A stretch of DNA of 34,347 nucleotides from positions 1 to 34,347 of the forward strand of contig JANYGW010000060.1 of the NCBI GenBank assembly GCA_025359245.1, given 5' to 3'. How positions within the stretch are numbered: the stretch's first letter is position 1; each line of letters opens with the position of its first letter. The notes beneath the pieces were generated by a model. That model saw only the letters and a list, made by a program, of their open reading frames with translations, was not told the DNA's origin and made no database searches. Both the position numbers and the translations under genes were made by a program. Shown one piece after another: positions 1-11,000 of this stretch. This stretch comes from Massilia sp. (lineage in GTDB: Bacteria > Pseudomonadota > Gammaproteobacteria > Burkholderiales > Burkholderiaceae_D).

Positions 1-2
1 CC

Positions 3-608
3 GCGCTGCTCAACCGCAGCACCAGCACCATCGTCAACCAGGTCGACGCGATGAAGCGCATGGTCGACGACTTCCGCGACTACGCCAAGGCGCCGCCGGC
101 GGTGCTGCAAAAGCTCGACCTCAATTCGCTGATCGACGAGATCCTGCACCTGTACCTGGCCGGCGACGGCAGCGATATCATTCATGCCAGCCTGGCCAGG
201 CACCTGCCGCCGGTGATGGGCGACCCGACCCAGCTGCGCCAGGTGATCCACAACCTGCTTGCCAACGCCCAGGATGCGATGAACGACCGCGGCCCGGATG
301 CGCCGCCGGCGCGTATCGACGTCACTACCGAGGCGATCCACTACAAGGGCGCCGATGGCGTGGCCGGCACCGCGGTGCGGCTGGCGATCGTCGACAACGG
401 CCCCGGCTTCGCGCCCAAGATCATGGCGCGCGCGTTCGAACCGTACGTCACGTCGAAGGTGCGCGGCACCGGGCTGGGACTGCCGATGGTCAAAAAAATC
501 ATCGACGAACACGGGGGGCGGATCGAGATCCAGAACCGCACCGACGGAACTGGCGCGTCGGTCCTGATTTTGCTGTTAAAGTTATGTACGGATAGTGTAT
601 TGGCTTAA
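3..608 (+). CDS. NtrY-like sensor histidine kinase, C-terminal part (5' end outside window)
   Basis: The frame is open from base 3, so this is the 3' part of a longer gene. What remains is the end of the dimerisation region (KRMVDDFRDYAK, typical of NtrY-type kinases) and a complete HATPase_c domain. The N box is QVIHNLLANAQDAM, the G1 box is VDNGPGF, and the G2 box is GTGLGLPMVKKIIDEHGG. The phospho-accepting histidine and the sensor/HAMP part lie upstream of the window. By family it autophosphorylates and passes phosphate to the response regulator encoded 85 bp downstream; the signal cannot be read from this fragment. The last residues (about ILLLKLCTDSVLA) follow the catalytic domain and look unconserved. 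NtrY assignment is by motif resemblance and by pairing with an NtrX-like receiver. Confidence 0.85.
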   Translation, partial: ALLNRSTSTIVNQVDAMKRMVDDFRDYAKAPPAVLQKLDLNSLIDEILHLYLAGDGSDIIHASLARHLPPVMGDPTQLRQVIHNLLANAQDAMNDRGPDAPPARIDVTTEAIHYKGADGVAGTAVRLAIVDNGPGFAPKIMARAFEPYVTSKVRGTGLGLPMVKKIIDEHGGRIEIQNRTDGTGASVLILLLKLCTDSVLA

Positions 609-637
609 CGCGGCAATCACGCATAGAATACGGGCTG

Positions 638-665
638 TTACCGGCATGCGCAGCATGCCTGGTAA
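638..665 (+). repeat. Long stem-loop between kinase and response regulator genes
   Basis: TTACC-GGCATGC, a GCA loop, then GCATGCC-T-GGTAA form a 12-bp stem interrupted by one bulged T. No T-run follows, so it is not a standard Rho-independent terminator. It lies in the 85-bp gap of an otherwise operon-like pair and could be an mRNA processing or stability element or a partial terminator. A weak promoter-like pair (TTGGCT at 600-605, 18 bp, TAGAAT at 624-629) lies just upstream and could give the regulator its own start. Function is inferred. Confidence 0.55.
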
Positions 666-693
666 AACGAGCCAAACAGGAAGGCACACATAG

Positions 694-1413
694 ATGGCGA
701 ACATACTCGTAGTTGATGATGAAATGGGCATCCGCGAGCTCCTCTCGGAAATCCTGGGCGATGAAGGCCATGCGATCCAGCTTGCCGAAAATGCCCAGCA
801 GGCGCGCGACGCGCGCCTGGCCGGCGCTCCGGACCTGGTCTTGCTCGATATCTGGATGCCCGATACCGATGGCGTGACCCTGCTCAAGGAATGGCAGCGC
901 GATGGCTTGTTGACCATGCCGGTCATCATGATGTCGGGCCATGCGACGATCGATACGGCGGTCGAGGCGACCCGCATCGGCGCCTTGAACTTCCTCGAGA
1001 AGCCGATTGCGCTGCAAAAGCTGCTCAAGGCGGTCCAGCAGGGCCTGACCCGGGCCCAGGAGGCGGTGCGCGCGCCGGCCATCGCGCCGCGCCCGATGAT
1101 GGCGCCGCAGCCCGAGGAAAGCGCACTGACGGCCTCGTCGATGTTCTCGACCCAGGCGGCGCAGTCGAGCATGCCGGTGCGGATCGGCGGCATGCCGGCC
1201 GGCGAAGGCCACGGCTTCTCGCTCAGCTTCGACCTGCCGCTGCGCGAGGCGCGCGACGCGTTCGAACGCATGTATTTTGAACATCACCTGGGCCGCGAAG
1301 GCGGCAGCATGACGCGCGTGGCCGAGAAGACCGGCCTCGAACGCACCCACTTGTACCGCAAGCTCAAGCAGCTCGGCGTCGAGCCGGGCAAGCTGGCCAA
1401 AAAAGGCGGGTGA
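694..1413 (+). CDS. NtrX-like response regulator: receiver plus Fis-type HTH, no AAA+ domain
   Basis: A 239-residue protein. Residues 1-115 form a receiver domain with the acidic pair D8/D9, phospho-acceptor D52 (LLDIWMPD), S81 (MMSGHA) and K103 (EKPI). An Ala/Pro/Met-rich linker (about 120-195) leads to a Fis/HTH_8 DNA-binding domain near 205-235 (MTRVAEKTGLERTHLYRKLKQL). Canonical NtrC/NtrX regulators carry a sigma-54-contacting AAA+ ATPase of about 230 residues between these domains. It is absent here, with no Walker A or GAFTGA motif, so activation of sigma-54 promoters in the usual way is unlikely. The start has a purine-rich upstream stretch (CAGGAAGG). The kinase gene just upstream is the expected partner. 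The next frame starts inside the TGA stop (GTGA). Confidence 0.9.
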   Translation: MANILVVDDEMGIRELLSEILGDEGHAIQLAENAQQARDARLAGAPDLVLLDIWMPDTDGVTLLKEWQRDGLLTMPVIMMSGHATIDTAVEATRIGALNFLEKPIALQKLLKAVQQGLTRAQEAVRAPAIAPRPMMAPQPEESALTASSMFSTQAAQSSMPVRIGGMPAGEGHGFSLSFDLPLREARDAFERMYFEHHLGREGGSMTRVAEKTGLERTHLYRKLKQLGVEPGKLAKKGG

Positions 1414-1856
1414 GCTCGAGCGACGCAGATCTGCCTTGCAAGGCAGATCCGTTACGCAGGGACGCGGCAGGCCGCGTCAATTCCCCGCTTCCACCGCTGG
1501 GCCGGGTGCGCGCCACGCTTGTGATCGGCGCCACGCCGGCCGCGCGCGAAGCGCTGGTCGCCGCCACCTTGCTGGCCGGCCAGCGCAGCGCGGTCATCCT
1601 CGAAGGCGTGCCCGACGGGCGCCTGCTGCTTGATCCTTCCGACAATCTTCTGTTGCACCGGGTTACATCTGCTTGCTTTTGCTGCACCGGCAATCTCGTT
1701 TTGCGTGTAACATTAAACCGGATACTGCGTTTGCGCCCCGATCGGCTGTTGATCGGCGTGGCAAGCGTGGACCACCTTGATCAGTTGCGATCGTGGCTGC
1801 AGACCCCGCCATACGATCAGCTGTTGGAACTGACCCCGGACCTCATCGGCACTTGA
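1410..1856 (+). CDS. Degenerate COG0523/CobW-like (G3E GTPase) protein
   Basis: The longest reading starts at a GTG overlapping the regulator stop by 4 nt and gives 148 residues. A GTG at 1506 (giving 116 residues) may be the true start, because the first 32 residues resemble no domain and are encoded across two perfect palindromes. The conserved part resembles the N-terminal half of CobW/YjiA proteins: a beta strand and loop RATLVIGATP where a P-loop is expected, EGVPDG, the metal-site motif C89-F-C91-C92-TGN, and RILRLRPDRLLIGVAS. The Walker A lysine and glycines (GxxGxGKT) are replaced by GATPAAREA, and the NKxD region and C-terminal domain are missing. GTP hydrolysis is therefore improbable. 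It may be a metal-binding remnant or regulator; the function is unknown. Confidence 0.6.
   Translation: MSSSDADLPCKADPLRRDAAGRVNSPLPPLGRVRATLVIGATPAAREALVAATLLAGQRSAVILEGVPDGRLLLDPSDNLLLHRVTSACFCCTGNLVLRVTLNRILRLRPDRLLIGVASVDHLDQLRSWLQTPPYDQLLELTPDLIGT
1428..1478 (+). repeat. Two perfect palindromes in tandem after the response regulator gene
   Basis: Positions 1428-1449 are a perfect 22-bp palindrome (GATCTGCCTTG followed by its reverse complement CAAGGCAGATC). Positions 1461-1478 are a second one, GACGCGGC-AG-GCCGCGTC. In RNA they would fold into two adjacent strong hairpins beginning 15 nt after the regulator stop codon. No T-run follows the second (AATTCCCC). They may end or protect the kinase-regulator mRNA, or act as a protein-binding dyad. 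Their presence argues that this stretch is not coding and that the CobW-like gene starts further down. Confidence 0.7.
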
Positions 1857-1927
1857 AAGCGGTCCGGTAAGCCCCACCTTCGTGTGACACAGCGAAGTGG
1901 AAAGTCTGATCGAGCGAAGGAGCTAGC

Positions 1928-2185
1928 ATGAACATGATCTACAACAGCGAGCAGTACAGCGTGGTCGAATTCGGCGTCGATCATAACCTCGAAGCCTTGC
2001 GCTTCGGCGGTTACGAGATCGTCGACAAGTCCGGCCGCCGCGAAGCATTTATTGGCGGAAAACTTGCCCAATCATTCAGGCGGGACGTCAACAACCTGAT
2101 CGCCAGCGAGCCGACGATGGAAGAAATCGACGAGTTCCTTGGTTCCTACGATTCCTTGATGAGTCAACCAGTTCTGCTGCACTGA
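1928..2185 (+). CDS. DUF3567 family protein
   Basis: An 85-residue protein beginning MNMIYNSEQYSVVEF, with FGGYEIVDKSGRREAFIGG in the middle and EEIDEFLGSYD near the end. This is the DUF3567 (BTH_I0359-type) family, found almost only in betaproteobacteria, with no established function. It is soluble, with no signal or membrane segment, and acidic at the C-terminus. A good Shine-Dalgarno (GAAGGAGC) lies at a suitable distance before the ATG. The 71-bp gap upstream contains an imperfect hairpin (CCACCTTCG/CGAAGTGG) but no clear terminator. It serves here as a taxonomic marker as much as a functional call. Confidence 0.85.
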   Translation: MNMIYNSEQYSVVEFGVDHNLEALRFGGYEIVDKSGRREAFIGGKLAQSFRRDVNNLIASEPTMEEIDEFLGSYDSLMSQPVLLH

Positions 2186-2192
2186 GCATCAC

Positions 2193-2214
2193 GGGGAGGC
2201 CCGCTGGCTTCCCC
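2193..2214 (+). repeat. Stem-loop between DUF3567 and amidotransferase genes
   Basis: GGGGAGGCC, loop CGCT, GGCTTCCCC form a 9-bp stem with one G-U pair. It lies 8 nt after the DUF3567 stop and about 26 nt before the next ATG. No T-run follows, so its role as a terminator is uncertain. Confidence 0.4.
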
Positions 2215-2240
2215 TGTCGTGCCCATGGTATTCTGATGGC

Positions 2241-3005
2241 ATGTGCCAACTTCTCGGAATGAATTGCAATGTCCCCACCGACATTGTCTTTAGCTTTACC
2301 GGCTTCGCCATGCGTGGCGGCCGCACCGATACCCACCACGACGGCTGGGGCATCGCCTTTTTCGAGGGCGCCGGCGTGCGCCATTTCGTCGACCACCAGG
2401 CCGCGGTCGAGTCGCCCGTCGCCGAACTGATCAAGCGCTATCCGATCAAGTCGCGCAACGTCATCGCGCACATCCGCAAAGCCACCCAGGGCCACGTCGC
2501 GCTGGAAAACTGCCACCCCTTCGTGCGCGAACTGTGGGGCCGCTACTGGGTGTTCGCCCACAATGGCGACCTGAAGGACTTCGCGCCGACGCTGAACGGC
2601 GCCTTCCGTCCGGTCGGCACGACCGACAGCGAACAAGCCTTCTGTTTCCTGCTGCAAGAGCTGCGCGCCCGCTTCGGCGACCAGGCGCCGGCCCTGCCGG
2701 TGTTGCGCGCGGCGCTGGCCGAACTGGTGCGCGCCATCGCCAGCCACGGCACCTTCAACCTGATGCTGTCGGACGGTTCGGCCCTGTTCGTGCACTGCTC
2801 GACCAGCCTGCATTACGTGGTGCGCCAGTATCCGTTCGTCACGGCCAAGCTGTCCGACGAGGATGTGACGGTCGATTTTTCGCAAGTGACGACGCCGCAG
2901 GACCGGGTCGCGATCATCGTCACCGAACCGCTGACGACCAATGAAAGCTGGACCAAATTCGAACCCGGTGAGCTCAAGGTGTTCGTGGACGGCATGCCGG
3001 TCTAG
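2241..3005 (+). CDS. Class II glutamine amidotransferase, YafJ-like
   Basis: A 254-residue protein starting M-C-Q-L-L-G. Cys2, exposed after removal of the initiator Met, is the expected N-terminal nucleophile that hydrolyses glutamine to glutamate and ammonia. Other family marks are the DGWGIAFF segment, the R-K-A-T-Q-G motif of the glutamine pocket, and FAHNGDLKDF. The protein is a stand-alone GATase_6/YafJ-type domain; no synthetase domain is attached, so the ammonia acceptor is unknown. The start is fixed by the need for Cys at position 2. There is no good Shine-Dalgarno; a TATTCT hexamer at 2228-2233 would place transcription near the ATG, so a very short or absent leader is possible. 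Confidence 0.85.
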   Translation: MCQLLGMNCNVPTDIVFSFTGFAMRGGRTDTHHDGWGIAFFEGAGVRHFVDHQAAVESPVAELIKRYPIKSRNVIAHIRKATQGHVALENCHPFVRELWGRYWVFAHNGDLKDFAPTLNGAFRPVGTTDSEQAFCFLLQELRARFGDQAPALPVLRAALAELVRAIASHGTFNLMLSDGSALFVHCSTSLHYVVRQYPFVTAKLSDEDVTVDFSQVTTPQDRVAIIVTEPLTTNESWTKFEPGELKVFVDGMPV

Positions 3006-3123
3006 CCGCCCTGTATTGACGTTGGTAAAACAACTCCACCGCGCGCGCCAATCCGTTACCGAATTGCAAGAATTTCGGTTACATTAGCGTTTATTGTAAA
3101 AAATCAATATCAATGGACGCCTG

Positions 3124-4398
3124 ATGAGCAACCGCAGCTTCGCCGATCCGCAGTCCGCCCCCGTGCGCGACTTCTATTTGGGACGGCAACCTATCCTCGA
3201 CCGCAACCAGGCCCTGTTCGGCTATGAGATGCTGTTTCGCTCGACCGCGTCCGGTCCGGCCAACATCGATACCGACATGGCGGCGACCGCCAACGTGATC
3301 GCGCACACGGCCCACCTGGGCCTGGAAAAAGTCATCGGCGACGCGGTCGGCTTCCTGAACGTCGACGCCGAAGTGATCATGAGCGATATTTTCGTGTTCC
3401 TGCCGCGCGACCGGGTGGTGCTCGAGATCGTCGATTCGATGCCGGTGACGCCGGCCGTGCTGGCCCGGATCGCCGAGCTGACCAGCCACGGCTTTCGCTT
3501 CGCGCTCGACGACGTGGCCAGCGACGCACCCGACGTGCAAGCCTTGCTGCCGCTGATCGACTACGTCAAGCTGGACCTGCGCGACATGCCGCACTCGGCG
3601 CTGATGCGGCTGACCGCCACGTTCAGGCAGGCCAACAAGAAGCTGATCGCCGAAAAGGTGGAAACGCGCGCAGAATACGAAGCGTGCCTGGCGCTGGGCT
3701 TCGATTACTTCCAGGGTTTTTATTTCGCCAAGCCGGCGGTGATGAGCGGGCGCAAACTGTCGCCGTCGCAGCTGGCCGTCATGGAGCTGATGACCCTGAT
3801 CACCTCGGACGCCGACAATATCGAAATCGAGCGCGCGGTCAAGCGCGACGTGACGCTGGCGCTGAACCTGCTGCGGCTGGTCAATACGCCAGGCCTGGGC
3901 ACCGGCTACCGCATCGATTCGCTGTCCCAGGCGGTGATGGTGCTGGGCCGGCGCCAGCTGCAGCGCTGGCTGCAGATCATGCTGTACGCCGAGCCGGCGC
4001 GGCGCGGCCAGAACCTGACGCCGCTGCTGATGCTGGCCACCACGCGCGGACGCATGCTCGAACTGCTGGCCCAGCGCCTGCGTCCGGGCCAGCGCAATAT
4101 CGCCGATGTCGCTTTCACGGTCGGCATCATGTCGCTGATGGACACGCTGTTCGGCATGTCGATGGCGGAAATCGTCACCCAGATCCCGGTCATCGATGAA
4201 GTGGCCAGCGCGCTGCTGCACCGCAGCGGCTTTTTCGGCGAGCTGCTGCACCTGTCCGAATGCATCGAGCGCATGGAAGAGCATGAAGACCTGGTCGCGC
4301 CGGCGCTGCGCGAACTGGCCATTTCGAGCGACGAACTGGTCGAACTGGAAATGGCCGCCTTCGAGTGGAGCGACACCGTGGTGCGCTACGCCATCTGA
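3124..4398 (+). CDS. EAL-HDOD signalling protein with degenerate EAL domain
   Basis: A 424-residue cytoplasmic protein of the YuxH type. Residues about 17-215 form an EAL fold and about 215-400 an HDOD domain (ALNLLRLVNTPGLGTGYRIDSLSQAVMVLG). The EAL signature is altered: EML (YEMLFRS) in place of EAL, DDVA in place of DDFG, and AEKVE in place of AEGVE, although the fold-typical QGFYFAKP end is kept. Cyclic-di-GMP hydrolysis is therefore unlikely; a ligand-sensing or scaffold role in signalling is more probable. The 118-bp gap upstream is AT-rich and holds an inverted pair TTACA (3079-3083) / TGTAA (3095-3099), a possible operator. The ABC ATPase gene begins 19 bp after the stop and may be co-transcribed. 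Confidence 0.85.
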   Translation: MSNRSFADPQSAPVRDFYLGRQPILDRNQALFGYEMLFRSTASGPANIDTDMAATANVIAHTAHLGLEKVIGDAVGFLNVDAEVIMSDIFVFLPRDRVVLEIVDSMPVTPAVLARIAELTSHGFRFALDDVASDAPDVQALLPLIDYVKLDLRDMPHSALMRLTATFRQANKKLIAEKVETRAEYEACLALGFDYFQGFYFAKPAVMSGRKLSPSQLAVMELMTLITSDADNIEIERAVKRDVTLALNLLRLVNTPGLGTGYRIDSLSQAVMVLGRRQLQRWLQIMLYAEPARRGQNLTPLLMLATTRGRMLELLAQRLRPGQRNIADVAFTVGIMSLMDTLFGMSMAEIVTQIPVIDEVASALLHRSGFFGELLHLSECIERMEEHEDLVAPALRELAISSDELVELEMAAFEWSDTVVRYAI

Positions 4399-4417
4399 AC
4401 CCTGATCGGATCGACGC

Positions 4418-5356
4418 ATGACGCTGCTGCTCGATGTACGCACGCTGTCGAAGTCGTATGCTGAGCGGCGCGCCGTCGACGGCGTGTCGTTCCAGGTCCA
4501 GGCCGGGCAGACGGTCGGCCTGATCGGCCCGAACGGGGCCGGCAAGTCGACCACGGTGAGCATGCTGTGCGGCCTGCTGCGCCCCGACGCCGGCAGCGTC
4601 GAACTGGACGGCGTGGCGATCGGCGCCGGCCCCTCGGAGGTCAAGCGCAAGATCGGCTACGTGCCGCAGGACCTGGCGCTGTACGAAGCGCTGTCGGCGC
4701 GCGAAAACCTGCGCCTGTTCGCGGCCCTGTACGGCATCAAGGGCGCGCCGCTGAAGGCGCGCTGCGACGCCGTGCTGGCGCTGGTGAATTTGTCCGAACG
4801 CGGCGCCGACAAGGTCATCACGTTTTCGGGCGGGATGAAGCGGCGCCTGAATATCGCCGCCGCGCTGATGCACGACCCGCAATTGCTGATCCTCGACGAG
4901 CCCACGGTCGGCGTCGATCCGCAAAGCCGCAATGCCATCTTCGACACGCTCGAGCAGCTCAAGGCGATGGGGCGTTCGCTGATCTACACCAGCCACTACA
5001 TGGAAGAAGTCGAGCGGCTGGCCGATCACATCGTCATCATCGACCATGGCAAGGTGCTGGCCGACGAGAGCCCGGCCGCGCTGTATCGGCGCTTGCCGTC
5101 GCAGGCAGCGCTGCGCATCGACCTGGCCGAAGCCGCGCCGCCGTCGCTGCGGGCCGGCATTGCCGCGCTGGCGGGGGTGAGCGCGGTCAGCGCCGACGCG
5201 GGCGGCCTCGACGTGCTGCTCGGCGCCAGCGCCGACGCGCTGCCGGTAATGGCCTGGCTGCACAGCCAGGGCTGCCGTCCGCTCCATTTCGCCACCGCCC
5301 GGACCAAGCTCGAAGACATCTTCCTCAATCTGACCGGGCGCTCGCTGCGCGATTGA
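4418..5356 (+). CDS. ABC-2 type exporter, ATP-binding subunit
   Basis: A 312-residue ATPase with Walker A GPNGAGKS (37-44), Q-loop YVPQDLALYEALS, signature FSGGMKRR, Walker B LLILDEPTVGVD and switch histidine in YTSHYMEE. The C-terminal extension (about 220-312) contains the LEDIFLNLTG motif common in ATPases of drug, polysaccharide and Nat-type ABC-2 exporters. It powers the permease encoded immediately downstream (1-nt gap). The substrate cannot be deduced. Confidence 0.92.
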   Translation: MTLLLDVRTLSKSYAERRAVDGVSFQVQAGQTVGLIGPNGAGKSTTVSMLCGLLRPDAGSVELDGVAIGAGPSEVKRKIGYVPQDLALYEALSARENLRLFAALYGIKGAPLKARCDAVLALVNLSERGADKVITFSGGMKRRLNIAAALMHDPQLLILDEPTVGVDPQSRNAIFDTLEQLKAMGRSLIYTSHYMEEVERLADHIVIIDHGKVLADESPAALYRRLPSQAALRIDLAEAAPPSLRAGIAALAGVSAVSADAGGLDVLLGASADALPVMAWLHSQGCRPLHFATARTKLEDIFLNLTGRSLRD

Positions 5357-5357
5357 C

Positions 5358-6638
5358 ATGACTGCCTTTATCGCGCTGGTGCGCAAGGACCTGCTGCTGT
5401 TTTTCTCGAACCGGCGCGCGCTGCTGGTCAGCCTGGCGCTGCCGATCGTCATGGGGACTTTTTTCGGCTACCTGTTCGGCGGCTCGGGCAAGATCGAAAC
5501 GTCGGGCATCGCGGTGGCGCTGGTGCAGCAGGATGCCAGCGCAACGGCGCGCAAGATCGGGGCGCGACTCAAGGCCGACAGCGCGCTGGTGGTCAGCGAG
5601 CAGGGCCTCGACCAGGCGCGGCGCGAAGTCGGCAAGGGCAAGCAGAAGGTGGCCATTGTGATCCCGCCCGGCTTTGGCGAGACGGCCGGGGCGGCGCTGT
5701 TCGGCGCCGGCGCCAAGCCGCAGATCGTGCTGCTGTACGATCCTTCGCAGCCGGCGGTGCTGGCGATGGTCAAGGGCATGCTGACCCAGCATGTGATGCA
5801 GGTGGTCAGCAATGAGATGTTCAACGGCCAGGCCGGCCAGGACCTGACCGGCAAGAGCATCGCCGCGCTGGAGCAGAAGAACGATCCGGACAGCCTGGCG
5901 CTGAAGGACATGCTGGGCAGCGTGAACCGATACCAGAAGCGTCCGCAAGCCGCAGGTGCGACCAAGGCGCAGGGCGGGATGTCGGTGCCGTTTTCAACCA
6001 GGGAAGAGCAGGTCAGCGGCGGCAACAAGGTCGCTGGCTATAACGGCTACGCGCATTCGTTCGCAGGCATGGGCGTGCAGTTCATCCTGTTCATGGGGAT
6101 CGAGATCGGCATCGGCATTTTGCTGGCGCGTCAGAGCGGGATCTTCAACCGCCTGCTGGCGGCGCCGGTGAGCCTGCAGACGGTGCTGCTGGCGCGCGCC
6201 GTCTCGGCGGCCATGATTGCGCTACTGCTGCTGAGCAGCATGTTCGCGTTCGCGGTGCTGGTGCTGGGCGTACGCATCAGCAACCCGGTCGGCTTCGCCG
6301 GCGTGGCGCTCGCCTTTGCGCTGCTGACGGCCAGCTTCGGCCTGTTCATCGCCGCGTTCGGCAAGAACCCGGAGGCGGCGCGCGGCATTTCGGTATTCGC
6401 CACGCTGATCATGGTGATGCTGGGCGGCGCGTGGGTGCCGTCGTTCATGTTCCCGCCATGGGTGCAGTCGGCCGCGATGCTGGTGCCGACCAAATGGGCC
6501 ATCGATGGCTTCGATGCGATGACGTGGCGCGCACAGGGACTCGAGGTGGCGCTGCCGACGATCGTCGTGCAGCTGGGATTTAGCGCCGTGTTCGCGCTGC
6601 TGGCGATCTGGAAATTCAAGCGCGAACAGCGCGCCTGA
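5358..6638 (+). CDS. ABC-2 type exporter, permease subunit
   Basis: A 426-residue inner-membrane protein. One N-terminal transmembrane helix (about 20-38, ALLVSLALPIVMGTFFGYLF) is followed by a large periplasmic region (about 45-235). A cluster of five or more helices runs from about 238 to the end (FILFMGIEIGIGILLA, ALLLLSSMFAFAVLVLG, GVALAFALLTASFGLFIAAFG and others). This is the ABC2_membrane_3/YhgE-like layout. Partner of the preceding ATPase; the stop-to-start distance of 1 nt implies translational coupling. The AARGISVFATLIMVMLGGAWVP stretch is typical of the ABC-2 family. Substrate unknown. Confidence 0.9.
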   Translation: MTAFIALVRKDLLLFFSNRRALLVSLALPIVMGTFFGYLFGGSGKIETSGIAVALVQQDASATARKIGARLKADSALVVSEQGLDQARREVGKGKQKVAIVIPPGFGETAGAALFGAGAKPQIVLLYDPSQPAVLAMVKGMLTQHVMQVVSNEMFNGQAGQDLTGKSIAALEQKNDPDSLALKDMLGSVNRYQKRPQAAGATKAQGGMSVPFSTREEQVSGGNKVAGYNGYAHSFAGMGVQFILFMGIEIGIGILLARQSGIFNRLLAAPVSLQTVLLARAVSAAMIALLLLSSMFAFAVLVLGVRISNPVGFAGVALAFALLTASFGLFIAAFGKNPEAARGISVFATLIMVMLGGAWVPSFMFPPWVQSAAMLVPTKWAIDGFDAMTWRAQGLEVALPTIVVQLGFSAVFALLAIWKFKREQRA

Positions 6639-6646
6639 CATGACAA

Positions 6647-6664
6647 CGCGGACCGAAGTCCGCG
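6647..6664. repeat. Perfect hairpin between convergent genes
   Basis: CGCGGAC, tetraloop CGAA, GTCCGCG form a 7-bp GC-rich stem in the 49-bp gap between the ABC permease (plus) and the SPW protein (minus) genes. No T-run follows on either strand, so it is at best a weak or factor-assisted terminator. Confidence 0.4.
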
Positions 6665-6687
6665 CTGCCAATAGCGGCGCCGGCGCC

Positions 6688-7059
6688 TCAGCCCGGCGTG
6701 CCGCCTGCCCATTGGCGGTGCAGCTCCGGGTCGCTGCGCAGTTCCCACAATGCCAGCAAGACGACGGCTGCGCCGACGATGACGCTATTGCCCCGCATGG
6801 CGCCGCGGTCGGCCAGCGCCGGCACCCACGGCGATAGCGCCACCCATAGCCCGGCCAGCAAGTTGATGATGACGGCCCAGGCGTAGGTTTTGTACAGGTC
6901 GAACGCGGCCAGTGCGCCGATGACTGTACCGGCGATGCAGGCGTTGATTGCGATCATCGAGTCGCTGGGATAGCCCAGCACCCAAGGCGAGATGAACAGC
7001 CACACGCCCAGCAGCAGGATGAGCTGATCCTGCCAGCGCTTGGAGAAATGGATAGCCAT
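6688..7059 (-). CDS. SPW-repeat small membrane protein
   Basis: A 123-residue protein with four predicted membrane helices. Two copies of the SPW signature (S24-P-W26 in FISPWVLGY, S76-P-W78 in ALSPWVPAL) sit at the ends of helices 1 and 3, as in the SPW repeat family (PF03779). The internal symmetry suggests a duplicated two-helix unit. Function of the family is not established. The start has a strong Shine-Dalgarno (GAGGAGG) 5 nt before the ATG. It is transcribed in the same direction as metH, but a terminator-like hairpin lies between. Confidence 0.85.
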   Translation of the reverse strand: MAIHFSKRWQDQLILLLGVWLFISPWVLGYPSDSMIAINACIAGTVIGALAAFDLYKTYAWAVIINLLAGLWVALSPWVPALADRGAMRGNSVIVGAAVVLLALWELRSDPELHRQWAGGTPG

Positions 7060-7086
7060 AGTGCCTCCTCAAGTTAACGCGGCGCG

Positions 7087-7129
7087 AAAACGAGGGCAGA
7101 CGGGCGCGGCGCCGATACGGCCCGCCCTC
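7087..7129 (-). terminator. Probable terminator after metH
   Basis: Read on the minus strand, GAGGGCGGGC pairs with GCCCG(TCT)GCCCTC across a GC-rich loop, followed by G and four T residues. It starts about 43 nt after the metH stop and would separate metH from the SPW gene. The T-run is short, so the call is moderate. Confidence 0.5.
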
Positions 7130-7171
7130 AGGCGTTAGGCAAGCTGCCGCGAAAAAAGTTCGGCGCCCCTG

Positions 7172-10945
<3,774 letters not shown>

Positions 10946-10994
10946 CGTTGTGCTTTCTGTGGAACGTCACGGCCGGGCTCGGACCGGGTCTAAA

Positions 10995-11000
10995 ATTATA
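10995..11000 (-). promoter_or_regulatory. metH: Candidate -10 element of metH
   Basis: Minus-strand TATAAT, 50 bp upstream of the metH start codon. No good -35 hexamer lies 16-18 bp further up, so an activator may be needed. The surrounding DNA carries two copies each of GCCGGGCTC (10972-10980, 11034-11042) and CCGGGTCT (10984-10991, 11061-11068), alternating. Confidence 0.35.

Noticed and set aside
3091-5452. Minus-strand frames of 519 and 420 codons opposite the HDOD and ABC ATPase genes
   Set aside because: Composition typical of antisense shadows; the plus-strand genes carry clear motifs.
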